Source of the DNA: Porphyromonadaceae bacterium UBA7555
GTDB taxonomy: Bacteria; Bacteroidota; Bacteroidia; Bacteroidales; Muribaculaceae
Direction of reading: 5' to 3'
DNA: 8,031 nucleotides
Assembly (NCBI GenBank): GCA_002478045.1
Contig: DLLT01000054.1
Coordinates: forward strand, 16,532-24,562
Below the pieces are notes generated by a model, which was given only the letters and a program-made list of their open reading frames with translations, did not search any database and was not told the DNA's origin. Position 1 is the stretch's first letter. Every line of letters starts with the position of its first letter. Below, in pieces: positions 1 to 6,350 of the stretch. The translations under genes and the position numbers were made by a program.

Positions 1-560
1 GGGCCTTTCCAGCCTTCGGGAGCACCTACAAGGTAGATCTTGCCGGGCGACTGGATAGCGCAATAGCCCTTAACCTGTTGCAGGCAGATGGTATTGGAGA
101 TGATCTCGGAAGCGGGATACTGGGGTACGGTACCTACCACGCGGATGTACAGCGGGCGTGCCGGCTCATCGGTATAGCTGTCTTCGTCTTTTATACCGCG
201 AAGTTTGCAGATACCTATGGCGATTTCCTCGGCCGATACGGAGGCGTTGCAGGTGTTGATCACCGTGGGAAGTGCATAGTAGTTGGCAGCGGTGCCGGCT
301 TCTTCATTGGCTTCGACGAATTGTTCTTCGAGGCTAATCTGAATTTGGTAGTCGGCTACGGCCGAGAAGCCCCAGTCGGGTTGCGACCAATCCAGGTCGA
401 CGGTGCCTTCGGGCGTCAGCTGATAGTACTGCGATGCCAGAGCGGGCGTATTGAGCTTGAAGTCCGTGGCCTCCTGGATGCGAGGCTCGGTGTTCTGCTT
501 ACAGCTGCCCAGGGTGAGCACTGCCACCAGCGTTGCCATAAGAATTGATATCTTTTTCAT
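1..560 (-). CDS. susE: SusE-like surface glycan-binding lipoprotein, 3' part outside the window
   Basis: Only the first 186 residues are inside the window; the frame is still open at position 1. The ATG at 560 gives MKKISILMATLVAVLTLGSC, a typical lipoprotein signal with lipobox LGSC and lipidated Cys20. A beta-rich region follows (residues about 30-165, containing DLDWSQPDWGF and YQIQISLEEQF), as in the N-terminal Ig-like SusE domain. Residues 174-185 (KIYLVGAPEGWK) look like the first strand of a SusE/SusF carbohydrate-binding module. SusE of Bacteroides is about 390 residues, so roughly half would be missing. In that family the protein sits on the outer leaflet and binds alpha-glucan next to SusC/SusD. 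It starts 65 bp after susD with no terminator between, so it is the third gene of the operon. Cys104, 118, 159 and 167 are more cysteines than I would expect. It could belong to a related SusE subfamily with another ligand. Confidence 0.85.
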   Translation of the reverse strand, partial: MKKISILMATLVAVLTLGSCKQNTEPRIQEATDFKLNTPALASQYYQLTPEGTVDLDWSQPDWGFSAVADYQIQISLEEQFVEANEEAGTAANYYALPTVINTCNASVSAEEIAIGICKLRGIKDEDSYTDEPARPLYIRVVGTVPQYPASEIISNTICLQQVKGYCAIQSPGKIYLVGAPEGWKG

Positions 561-625
561 TATCGTATTCTGTGTTTTAGCTGTTAGATATTGTTTGTAC
601 GGCTATATGCGTCTGATGGCTGACT

Positions 626-2308
626 TTACTTGCCGTAACCGGGATTTTGCTCGTATTTCTGGAACGAGATGACCTTGCTGGGGATAGGATAGAGGTTGTA
701 GTGTGCATCGACATCGCGGCCATCGTGTATGCCGCCCTTCCAATTCCATACATATCCGCCGCCGGCGTATTTGCCGAAGCGGACGAGGTCGGTACGGCGG
801 ATGTTTTCGCCGTAGAGCTCGCGCGAACGTTCGGCCAGGATGTTGTCGGCGGTGAGCGAAGCTACGCCCCATGCTTCTACACCGGCGCGTTCGCGGATGT
901 AGTTGATGTACTTGAGGGCGTCGGCCTGGTTGCCTACATTGCCTACTACGTTGGCTTCGACGGCGTTGAGGTAGATTTCGGCCAGACGGATAACGGTCCA
1001 GTCGGCATCGGCGAAGGAGCGTTCGCTACCGTTGGGCGAGTTCTCGGTGTCGATGTTGCCGAATTCGTCATAGGCGTAGTTGGTGTATTTCAGAGGAGCA
1101 TAGCCCTTGGCGAAACCGCCGTTGCCCATGATGGTGCTGTTGCCGATTTCGAAGCCGTCCTTGCTGGTTTTCCAGAGTTCGGCACGAGCATCGTTGGTGT
1201 AACCGTTGGCGTCAAATCCAAACTGGTTGGAGAACTGTTCGCGAGCCACCATACATGTCCATTGGGCATTGAGGTTGCAGTCGTTGAGCGAGCTGATACC
1301 GTCGGCCGAGCCGCAGCATGCTGCGATGTAGAATGTCGAGCCGCCGTAAGCCTGGAGGTTGATACCGTCCTGGGGCACGGTGAGCAGGATTTCGTTGACG
1401 CGCGAGCCCTGAGCTGCATATTGCTCGTTGTTGGCGCCGAAGAGTGCCTTGTAGGAATCGGCCAGACCGGAGTTGTTGAAGCCGGCGCCTTGATGGTGGG
1501 CGATAATCTTCTGGCAGATGTTCCAGCACTTGTCGTAGGCGGGTGTTCCGGTGAATACGCCGGCGTTGAGGTAGAAGCGAGCCAGCAGTGCATCGGCGGC
1601 TTCCTTGCCTACGTATCCGTAAGCGGGAGCGACGTAGCTGTCACCGTATTCGGCGGAGACTTCTTCGAGGGTGCTTACAACCTTATTATAGAGATCGGCA
1701 CGCGAGTACTGCACGGGGGCGGCACCGGCTTCGGAGGTCTCGTCTACATAGCCGGCCGAGCCGAAGTCGCTGATGGCGTAGAAGTATGCCAGCGAGCGCA
1801 GGATCTTGGCTTGACGGATGCCGTCATCGGCGGCAGCTTGGTCGCCGTCGGCCAGATAGCTGCGGTACTGTTGGATGGTGCGGATAAACTCGTTGCACAG
1901 GGCGATTTCGCCGTAGATACGGGAGTATGCGGCGTACATCACCTCGTTGTCGGGAGCGAAGGCCATGGTCACCAATTCGTAGTAACCGGCGTCCGAGAAC
2001 TGCAGCCACGAGAAGTGGTCGGTGGTGAGCTCTTCGAGGTTGAAGATGGTACGGGTGAATGTTCCGGCACCGGCATCGCCGAAGCCGAGGATGGACTCGC
2101 CGGCACCTTTGTAGCCTGCGGTAGCCAGACCCTGATAGCACTCGGCCAGCATCCGGTCCATAGTGCCGCGCGGATCATTCTTGAACAACTTTTCGGGGGT
2201 GTCCTGGTTGGGATCTTTCGGCGGAACGTCGAGGTCTCCGGTGCAGGAGCTGAAACCTGCGGCCAACATCAAGGACAGTCCGAGGAAATATTTCGATATG
2301 TATTTCAT
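626..2308 (-). CDS. susD: SusD/RagB-family nutrient-binding outer-membrane lipoprotein
   Basis: This complete 560-residue protein matches the usual SusD length of about 550. The signal peptide ends in lipobox FSSC with Cys22, then TGDLDVPP as in many SusD proteins. The TPR-type helical core is recognisable: IALCNEF (135-141), ILRSLAYFYAISDFG (169-183) and ADALLARFYLNAG (238-250). The C-terminal SusD domain carries RLAEIYLNAVEAN (441-453), AERSRELYGENIRRTDLVRFG (492-512) and YPIPSKVI (540-547), ending QNPGY. VPQDG (311-315) and YGGSTF (321-326) resemble the starch-type SusD of Bacteroides thetaiotaomicron, as I recall it. SusD forms the lid on the SusC barrel and hands captured oligosaccharides to it. 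The gene starts 37 bp after susC. TTDHFSW (95-101) and NAQW (347-350) lie where aromatic glycan contacts are expected, but I cannot align them rigorously. An oddity is the Cys group at 331, 332, 344 and 352. Confidence 0.96.
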   Translation of the reverse strand: MKYISKYFLGLSLMLAAGFSSCTGDLDVPPKDPNQDTPEKLFKNDPRGTMDRMLAECYQGLATAGYKGAGESILGFGDAGAGTFTRTIFNLEELTTDHFSWLQFSDAGYYELVTMAFAPDNEVMYAAYSRIYGEIALCNEFIRTIQQYRSYLADGDQAAADDGIRQAKILRSLAYFYAISDFGSAGYVDETSEAGAAPVQYSRADLYNKVVSTLEEVSAEYGDSYVAPAYGYVGKEAADALLARFYLNAGVFTGTPAYDKCWNICQKIIAHHQGAGFNNSGLADSYKALFGANNEQYAAQGSRVNEILLTVPQDGINLQAYGGSTFYIAACCGSADGISSLNDCNLNAQWTCMVAREQFSNQFGFDANGYTNDARAELWKTSKDGFEIGNSTIMGNGGFAKGYAPLKYTNYAYDEFGNIDTENSPNGSERSFADADWTVIRLAEIYLNAVEANVVGNVGNQADALKYINYIRERAGVEAWGVASLTADNILAERSRELYGENIRRTDLVRFGKYAGGGYVWNWKGGIHDGRDVDAHYNLYPIPSKVISFQKYEQNPGYGK

Positions 2309-2345
2309 AAGTCTTATCTATAGATGTATTGTTAGACTGGAGTGA

Positions 2346-5300
2346 TTAGAAGGTGGCCACTACGCCGAGGGACATGGTGATGGGCCGCGGGTATGCATTG
2401 TTGTCTACACCATTGAATACTTCGGGGTCGATGCCGGAGTACTTGGTGATGACGAAGGCATTCTGTACGGCACCATAGAGGCGCAGGCGAAGCTGGTTCT
2501 TCAACAGGTTGGGGAAGGTGTAGCCCACGGTGATGTTGTCGCAGCGCAGGAAACCGGCGTTCTCCAGGAAGTAGTCGGAGCGTACCAGGTTGCTGACGGC
2601 CTTACCGCTGTTGAAGTAGAAGTCGGAGTCAAGTACGTTGTTGAGGATGTTGCCCTGACCTTCGAGGTTGTAGAGGTTGATGGAGCGGGCACGCATGGCG
2701 TTGTACACGTAGTTGCCGATATTGGCGCGGAGTACGAATCCGAAGTCCCAGTTCTTGTACGAGAAGTTGTTGTTCCACGACAGGGTGACTTTCGGGTCAC
2801 GGCTGTGCTTGAGTACCAAGTCGGAGGCATCAATCTTGCCGTCGTTGTTCTGGTCTACGTAGCAGTCGGGGATGGGGTTGCCGTCGGGATCGTATACTTG
2901 CTCGAATACGCGGAAGGAGTATGCGGGCAGGCCTACTTTATGTACTTCGATGGCGCCGGCATTCTCGGATGCGGGGTTGCCTTCGGCATCGAGGGTGAAG
3001 TTCTGGTCTTCTTCGGTGCTACCGGTCAGCTCGGTAATCTTGTTTTTGTTCCAAGCGACATTGAGTCCGGTGCTCCAAGTGAAGTCCTTGGTGACGATGG
3101 GCTTGGCGCCTACGGTGAGTTCGACACCGAGGTTGCGCAGCGAACCGATGTTGCGGGTCATGGCGTTGGTGGTGGTCATACCGGCGGGTACGGGCACATA
3201 AGCCAGCAGATCGTCGGTGTCACGCAGGTACCAGTCCAGAGAGGTGGTGAAGCGGTTGTTGAGCCATGCCATATCTACACCGACGTTCCAGGTGGTGGTG
3301 GTTTCCCACTTCATCTTGGCATCGTAGGGGTTGGGGTACAGAGGATTGATCCATCCGCCGTTGTAGGGATAGTAGGCGCCGGGGTTGGAGATGGAGTATA
3401 CGGGGGTGTAGTTGTTGTATCCGCCCACAGCCTGCTGACCGGTCTTACCCCAGCCGAGGCGCAGCTTCATCTCGTTCATCTTGTCGCGAAGTCCTTCGAA
3501 GAAGCTCATATTGGAGATCTTCCAGCCCAGAGCCAGCGAGGGGAACAGACCCCAGCGGCAGTCTTTGGCGAAGCGCGAGGTGGCATCGTCACGCAGTGTG
3601 AATGTCAACAGATAGGTGTCCTTGAAGGAGTAGTTGAAACGTCCGTAGAAGGACAGCAGGTTGAGCTGGTTGCCGTCGTAATAGGTCTTGCGATAGTCCA
3701 GACCGAAGCTCTTGCCGATGTACTGCTCGGAGTTGGGGTCAACGTTCATATTCCACATACCTACGGTAGGCATGTAGTCGAGGGTGTAACCCAGGGTGGT
3801 GATTTCGGTGTGGTTGCGCTTGTGGTAATCGAAACGCTGCCAGGAGTAACCGGCCATAACGTCAAACGAGGACTGGATGCTTTCTACTTCTTTCTTGTAG
3901 TTGGCATAGAACTCGAGCATGGTGTTGCGTGCCAGTTGGTACTGATAGTAGTACTGGCCGGCGCCGTTGTTGTAGTTGGACTTCCAGGATTGCGGGCTGT
4001 TGGGCAGTGTGTAGTCGCGTGTGCGACCCTGCATGATGTCGTAACCGAGGTTGAGGTTCAGTCGCAGTTCGGGGAGGAAGTGCAATGCGTAGTCGATCAT
4101 CAAGTTGCCGGTGGAGGCCCACATTTCGTCCTGCTTGTCGACGCCGTAAAGCATCGATACGGGGTTGTAGTTACCGTTGGTCTCGAGACGACCGTCGTTG
4201 TTGATCAGCGAGGTGTATCCGCCCAAGTAGCTCAATCCGCTGTTGCCCATAGTGCGATAGTCGCTGTATACGGGCAGTGTGGGGTTGTATATAAGTGCCG
4301 AGTAGATGGCGCCGGTGTCGGCTTTGTCGTCTACTACGTAGCTGCCTTTGGCGTTAAGAGCAATTTTCAGCTTGCCATTGAAGAATTCGGGGGTGAGGTT
4401 GAAGCCTACGGTGGTGCGCTGCATGCGCGAGGTCTTCAGGATACCGTTGTTGTCTGTATAAGAAACGTTGAAGCGGTAGGGAAGCCAGCGTGCTGCGCCG
4501 CCGATGCTCAGGTTGTAGTCATGCGAGAAGGATGTACGCAGAATTTCGCGCTCCCAGTTGGTGGAGGCGTCGCCCATCAGATAGATGGCATCCTTGGAGG
4601 CGTGCTCGTAGATCAGTTTGCGGAATTCGTCGCCGGTGGCCACGTCCCAGGTACGGCGTGCCGTATTGAGGTGGAAGTTGGCGCTGAAGTTGATTTGGGG
4701 CTTGCCGCTTTTGCCTTTCTTGGTGGTGACGATGATCACACCGTTGGATGCACGGCTACCATAGATGGCTGTTGCGGAGGCGTCCTTGAGGATGGTGAGG
4801 CTCTCGATGTTGTCGGGGGCAATCATGGACAAGGGGCTCAGCGAACCGTAGGAGTTGTTCATGGGCACTCCGTCGATAACGATCAGAGGATCGTTGGAGG
4901 CGTTGAGCGAAGCACCGCCGCGGATGCGGATGTTGGCACCGGCGCCGGGGTTACCGCCGTCGGTTGTAACTACCACACCGGGGCTTGCACCCACCAGCAG
5001 GTCGTTGGCGTTGGTGGCAAGTCCGGCCTCAATTTCGTCGGGCTTGACAACGGACACACTACCGGTGGCGTCTTGTTTCTTCACTGTACCGTAACCTACT
5101 ACCACGAGGTCTTGGAGAACTTCGGTGTCGGAGGTGAGGTTAATGGTGACGTTGGTGCGGCCGTTCAGGGCCACTTCCTGTGTCTTGCAACCTACGTAGG
5201 TCACTACGAGGGTAGCATTGGGAGCGGCGACAATGCGGAAATTGCCGTCTACATCGGTGGCAGCGCCCTTGGACTGTCCTTTGACGGTGACGGAAGCGCC

Positions 5301-5438
5301 CACTGCGGGCTCGTTGTCAGCGTCATAGACGGTACCGGTCACCGTCACGTTCTGTGCCAAAGCCGGGAAGGCCATCATCAATGCCATTACAATGACGAGC
5401 CATGCCTTCCGATTCATTTGAAAACAAATGTTCTTCAT
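2346..5438 (-). CDS. susC: SusC/RagA-family TonB-dependent outer-membrane oligosaccharide transporter
   Basis: The protein has 1030 residues from the ATG at 5438, a normal length for SusC. The signal peptide ends at AFPALA (cleavage after Ala28). Next come a carboxypeptidase-regulatory-like beta domain (about 31-105, with GTVYDADNEPAVGASV), the TonB-box segment LVVVGYGTVKKQDATGSVSV (111-130), the plug (about 120-240, with NIRIRGGASLNASNDPLIVI, DGVPMNN and AIYGSRASNGVIIVTTKKG) and a Tyr/Asn-rich beta-barrel ending in the outer-membrane terminal Phe. No STN domain precedes the plug, so control by an ECF sigma/anti-sigma pair is unlikely. Residues 862-873 form an EF-hand-like loop. Its role is energised uptake of SusD-captured oligosaccharides into the periplasm. 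It is the first gene of the operon. An internal ATG at 5417 (MNRKAWL) would give a tighter signal peptide. The frame stays open upstream to 5744, but that stretch is arginine-rich, lacks a signal peptide and is probably leader. Confidence 0.96.
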   Translation of the reverse strand: MKNICFQMNRKAWLVIVMALMMAFPALAQNVTVTGTVYDADNEPAVGASVTVKGQSKGAATDVDGNFRIVAAPNATLVVTYVGCKTQEVALNGRTNVTINLTSDTEVLQDLVVVGYGTVKKQDATGSVSVVKPDEIEAGLATNANDLLVGASPGVVVTTDGGNPGAGANIRIRGGASLNASNDPLIVIDGVPMNNSYGSLSPLSMIAPDNIESLTILKDASATAIYGSRASNGVIIVTTKKGKSGKPQINFSANFHLNTARRTWDVATGDEFRKLIYEHASKDAIYLMGDASTNWEREILRTSFSHDYNLSIGGAARWLPYRFNVSYTDNNGILKTSRMQRTTVGFNLTPEFFNGKLKIALNAKGSYVVDDKADTGAIYSALIYNPTLPVYSDYRTMGNSGLSYLGGYTSLINNDGRLETNGNYNPVSMLYGVDKQDEMWASTGNLMIDYALHFLPELRLNLNLGYDIMQGRTRDYTLPNSPQSWKSNYNNGAGQYYYQYQLARNTMLEFYANYKKEVESIQSSFDVMAGYSWQRFDYHKRNHTEITTLGYTLDYMPTVGMWNMNVDPNSEQYIGKSFGLDYRKTYYDGNQLNLLSFYGRFNYSFKDTYLLTFTLRDDATSRFAKDCRWGLFPSLALGWKISNMSFFEGLRDKMNEMKLRLGWGKTGQQAVGGYNNYTPVYSISNPGAYYPYNGGWINPLYPNPYDAKMKWETTTTWNVGVDMAWLNNRFTTSLDWYLRDTDDLLAYVPVPAGMTTTNAMTRNIGSLRNLGVELTVGAKPIVTKDFTWSTGLNVAWNKNKITELTGSTEEDQNFTLDAEGNPASENAGAIEVHKVGLPAYSFRVFEQVYDPDGNPIPDCYVDQNNDGKIDASDLVLKHSRDPKVTLSWNNNFSYKNWDFGFVLRANIGNYVYNAMRARSINLYNLEGQGNILNNVLDSDFYFNSGKAVSNLVRSDYFLENAGFLRCDNITVGYTFPNLLKNQLRLRLYGAVQNAFVITKYSGIDPEVFNGVDNNAYPRPITMSLGVVATF

Positions 5439-5467
5439 GCAACAATTTTTGAGTGGTTTGACTTTAT

Positions 5468-5495
5468 AAAAATTAATTATTGTATTGTTTCTCAA
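5468..5495 (-). promoter_or_regulatory. weak candidate promoter close to susC
   Basis: On the minus strand an ATTG at 5496-5493 is followed 17 nt later by TAATTTTT (5475-5468), which matches the Bacteroidota -7 element TAnnTTTG except for the last base. It would place the start of transcription roughly 20-30 nt before the susC ATG at 5438. The spacer is short for this promoter class and AT-rich sequence gives such matches by chance, so this is only a candidate. Confidence 0.2.
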
Positions 5496-5573
5496 TAGGG
5501 TATCGGGATACGCTTCCGCGTCTGCATCTCTATGAACAGCGTGCGCACTCCTGTATACCGGGCAGCTATAGGG

Positions 5574-5599
5574 GGAGCCTTGTGCTTTTCGGTGGCTCC
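5574..5599. other. inverted repeat / potential hairpin in the susC leader
   Basis: GGAGCC at 5574-5579 pairs perfectly with GGCTCC at 5594-5599 across a 14-nt loop. There is no U-tract on either side, so it is not a typical terminator. It lies inside the GC-rich leader block. Confidence 0.35.
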
Positions 5600-5640
5600 G
5601 GGGACGAAGGTGGCAGCGGCGGCGACATCTATCCGGCATT

Positions 5641-5668
5641 TTCTTCCGGTCATTGCGTCCGGGAAGAA
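5641..5668. other. inverted repeat / potential hairpin in the susC leader
   Basis: TTCTTCCGG at 5641-5649 pairs with CCGGGAAGAA at 5659-5668, giving nine base pairs with one bulged base and a 9-nt loop. No U-run follows on the minus strand, so a structural or regulatory RNA element is more likely than a terminator. Confidence 0.4.
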
Positions 5669-5842
5669 GTGGGATTCTGCATACATACTTGCGACAGCGA
5701 TAACGGTGCATCAGTTTATGATTCTGCGCGCCGAGCTTCTTCAATAAATCTCTGTTCTTTCAATAATTACAAGTAAGTACGGGGCATCTCGTGCCGTGTA
5801 TCGCGTAAGCCTTCGTATGTCTCTTAGGGCTTTACGTCATTT

Positions 5843-5880
5843 TATCGTGCAAAGAAAACACTATTTTTTCATTCATTAAA
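5843..5880 (-). promoter_or_regulatory. candidate sigma-AB-type promoter of the susCDE operon
   Basis: On the minus strand TTTCTTTGCA (5857-5848) matches the Bacteroidota -7 consensus TAnnTTTG except that the A is a T, and it has the GCA extension often seen after it. The -33 region (around 5877-5880) is only TTTAATG, a poor match to TTTG. Initiation near 5843 would leave a leader of about 400 nt before susC, covering the GC-rich block and its hairpins. The surrounding 5750-5940 stretch is AT-rich and I see no gene in it. Confidence 0.3.
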
Positions 5881-5983
5881 GCTTTTTACCTTAGAATTAT
5901 GCGTTAGAATTTCAGATTTAACCATATTTAACTATTGATTGCGGTGTGAGTAGGAAGGTGTGACGTAATGGGCGTTTTCTGTA

Positions 5984-5991
5984 GGGGGGGG
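5984..5991 (+). repeat. homopolymer G8 tract
   Basis: Eight G in a row, followed after one T by three more G. Together with the C10 run at 6169-6178 it brackets the inverted repeat element, so the two runs are in inverted orientation. Such tracts are prone to slippage. Being intergenic, it could affect spacing of promoter parts but not a reading frame. Confidence 0.8.
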
Positions 5992-6042
5992 TGGGATGAC
6001 GGTGTTTTACTGTAAGGCGGTGTTCCGAAATAGCGAATTATA

Positions 6043-6152
6043 GTAGAGGCGCAATATATTGCGTCCGCAACGACCATAAAAATAGGGCATAACACATCGG
6101 TAGTCATTGCGTTATCCTTTTGCCGCGCAGGCGCAATGTATTGCTCCCCTAC
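6043..6152. repeat. MITE/BIME-like element with 27-bp imperfect terminal inverted repeats
   Basis: The left end (6043-6069, starting GTAGAGGCGCAATATATTGC) and the reverse complement of the right end (6152-6126, starting GTAGGGGAGCAATACATTGC) agree at 21 of 27 positions, and five of the six differences are transitions. Each end is itself nearly palindromic; the left core CGCAATATATTGCG (6050-6063) is perfect. The linker of about 56 bp shows no gene. A minus-strand open frame of 78 codons crosses the element (6164-5928), but its composition looks like translated repeat. From memory, palindromes built on GCAATryATTGC recur between genes in Bacteroidota, which would make this a dispersed non-coding repeat; the sequence alone cannot prove copy number. 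It holds no transposase. Confidence 0.6.
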
Positions 6153-6168
6153 AAGGCTTCCCATTATG

Positions 6169-6178
6169 CCCCCCCCCC
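6169..6178 (+). repeat. homopolymer C10 tract
   Basis: Ten C in a row, 17 bp outside the right end of the inverted repeat element. It is a likely site of length variation or of sequencing error. Between it and the terminator at 6235 (6179-6234) I see nothing else. Confidence 0.8.
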
Positions 6179-6234
6179 TTGCTGTGTCTACGATTTTGGC
6201 TCTCTACTTGTCTTTTCAAAGCCATACACAACGT

Positions 6235-6281
6235 ACACAAAGACCGGGGGCGCATCCCGCGAATGTTGGAGCGCCCCCGGT
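6235..6281 (-). terminator. intrinsic terminator of the SemiSWEET gene
   Basis: ACCGGGGGCGC (6243-6253) and GCGCCCCCGGT (6271-6281) form a perfect 11-bp GC-rich stem with a 17-nt loop. On the minus strand it is followed by CTTTGTGT, a modest U-rich tail. It lies 70 bp past the stop of the transporter gene at 6351, in the right direction to end that transcript and to separate it from the susC operon. Confidence 0.75.
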
Positions 6282-6350
6282 TACAGAAGTCCGCGATTAT
6301 ACAGACATTGATTTTCTTGGAATGGCCTTTTTGGCCTATTGCTGCCGACG

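Larger units (their letters stand above)
5492..5747. other. GC-rich block in the susC leader, open on both strands; small gene, antisense RNA or structured element
   Basis: This block is clearly richer in G and C than the AT-rich sequence on both sides. On the minus strand it reads as a 64-residue frame (ATG at 5686, TGA at 5492) starting MYAESHFFPDAMTGRKC with about 60% G/C at third positions. On the plus strand a 71-residue frame runs from ATG 5532 to TAA 5747, starting MNSVRTPVYRAAIGGALC. I recognise neither as a known family, and neither has a signal peptide or ribosome-binding site that decides the matter. Two hairpins (5574-5599 and 5641-5668) lie inside. The alternatives are a leader peptide for susC, a cis-antisense RNA like those near some Bacteroides utilisation loci, a structured mRNA leader, or a dispersed intergenic repeat. 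Confidence 0.4.

Noticed and set aside
78..548. Plus-strand open frame of 156 codons opposite the susE-like gene
   Set aside because: The minus strand carries a clear lipobox and SusE-like segments; the plus frame has no recognisable domain.
647..2323. Plus-strand open frame of 558 codons opposite susD
   Set aside because: Same cause. The minus-strand frame has a lipoprotein signal and full SusD motifs, the plus frame has none.
2805..5498. Plus-strand open frame of 897 codons opposite susC
   Set aside because: It is antisense to a clearly recognisable SusC, is rich in Val and Gly, and has no family motif. It results from the G/C bias at codon third positions.
5439..5744. N-terminal extension of SusC to an ATG at 5744
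   Set aside because: It would bury the signal peptide 100 residues into the protein, which an outer-membrane receptor cannot tolerate. The extension is basic and low in hydrophobic residues.
5928..6164. Minus-strand 78-codon frame across the repeat element
   Set aside because: It is made largely of the palindromic repeat and the G/C runs; a dispersed repeat explains it better than a gene.
5439..6350. tRNA, riboswitch or CRISPR array in the long gap
   Set aside because: I saw no tRNA-like cloverleaf with TTC-type arm, no riboswitch core I know, and no regularly spaced direct repeats.
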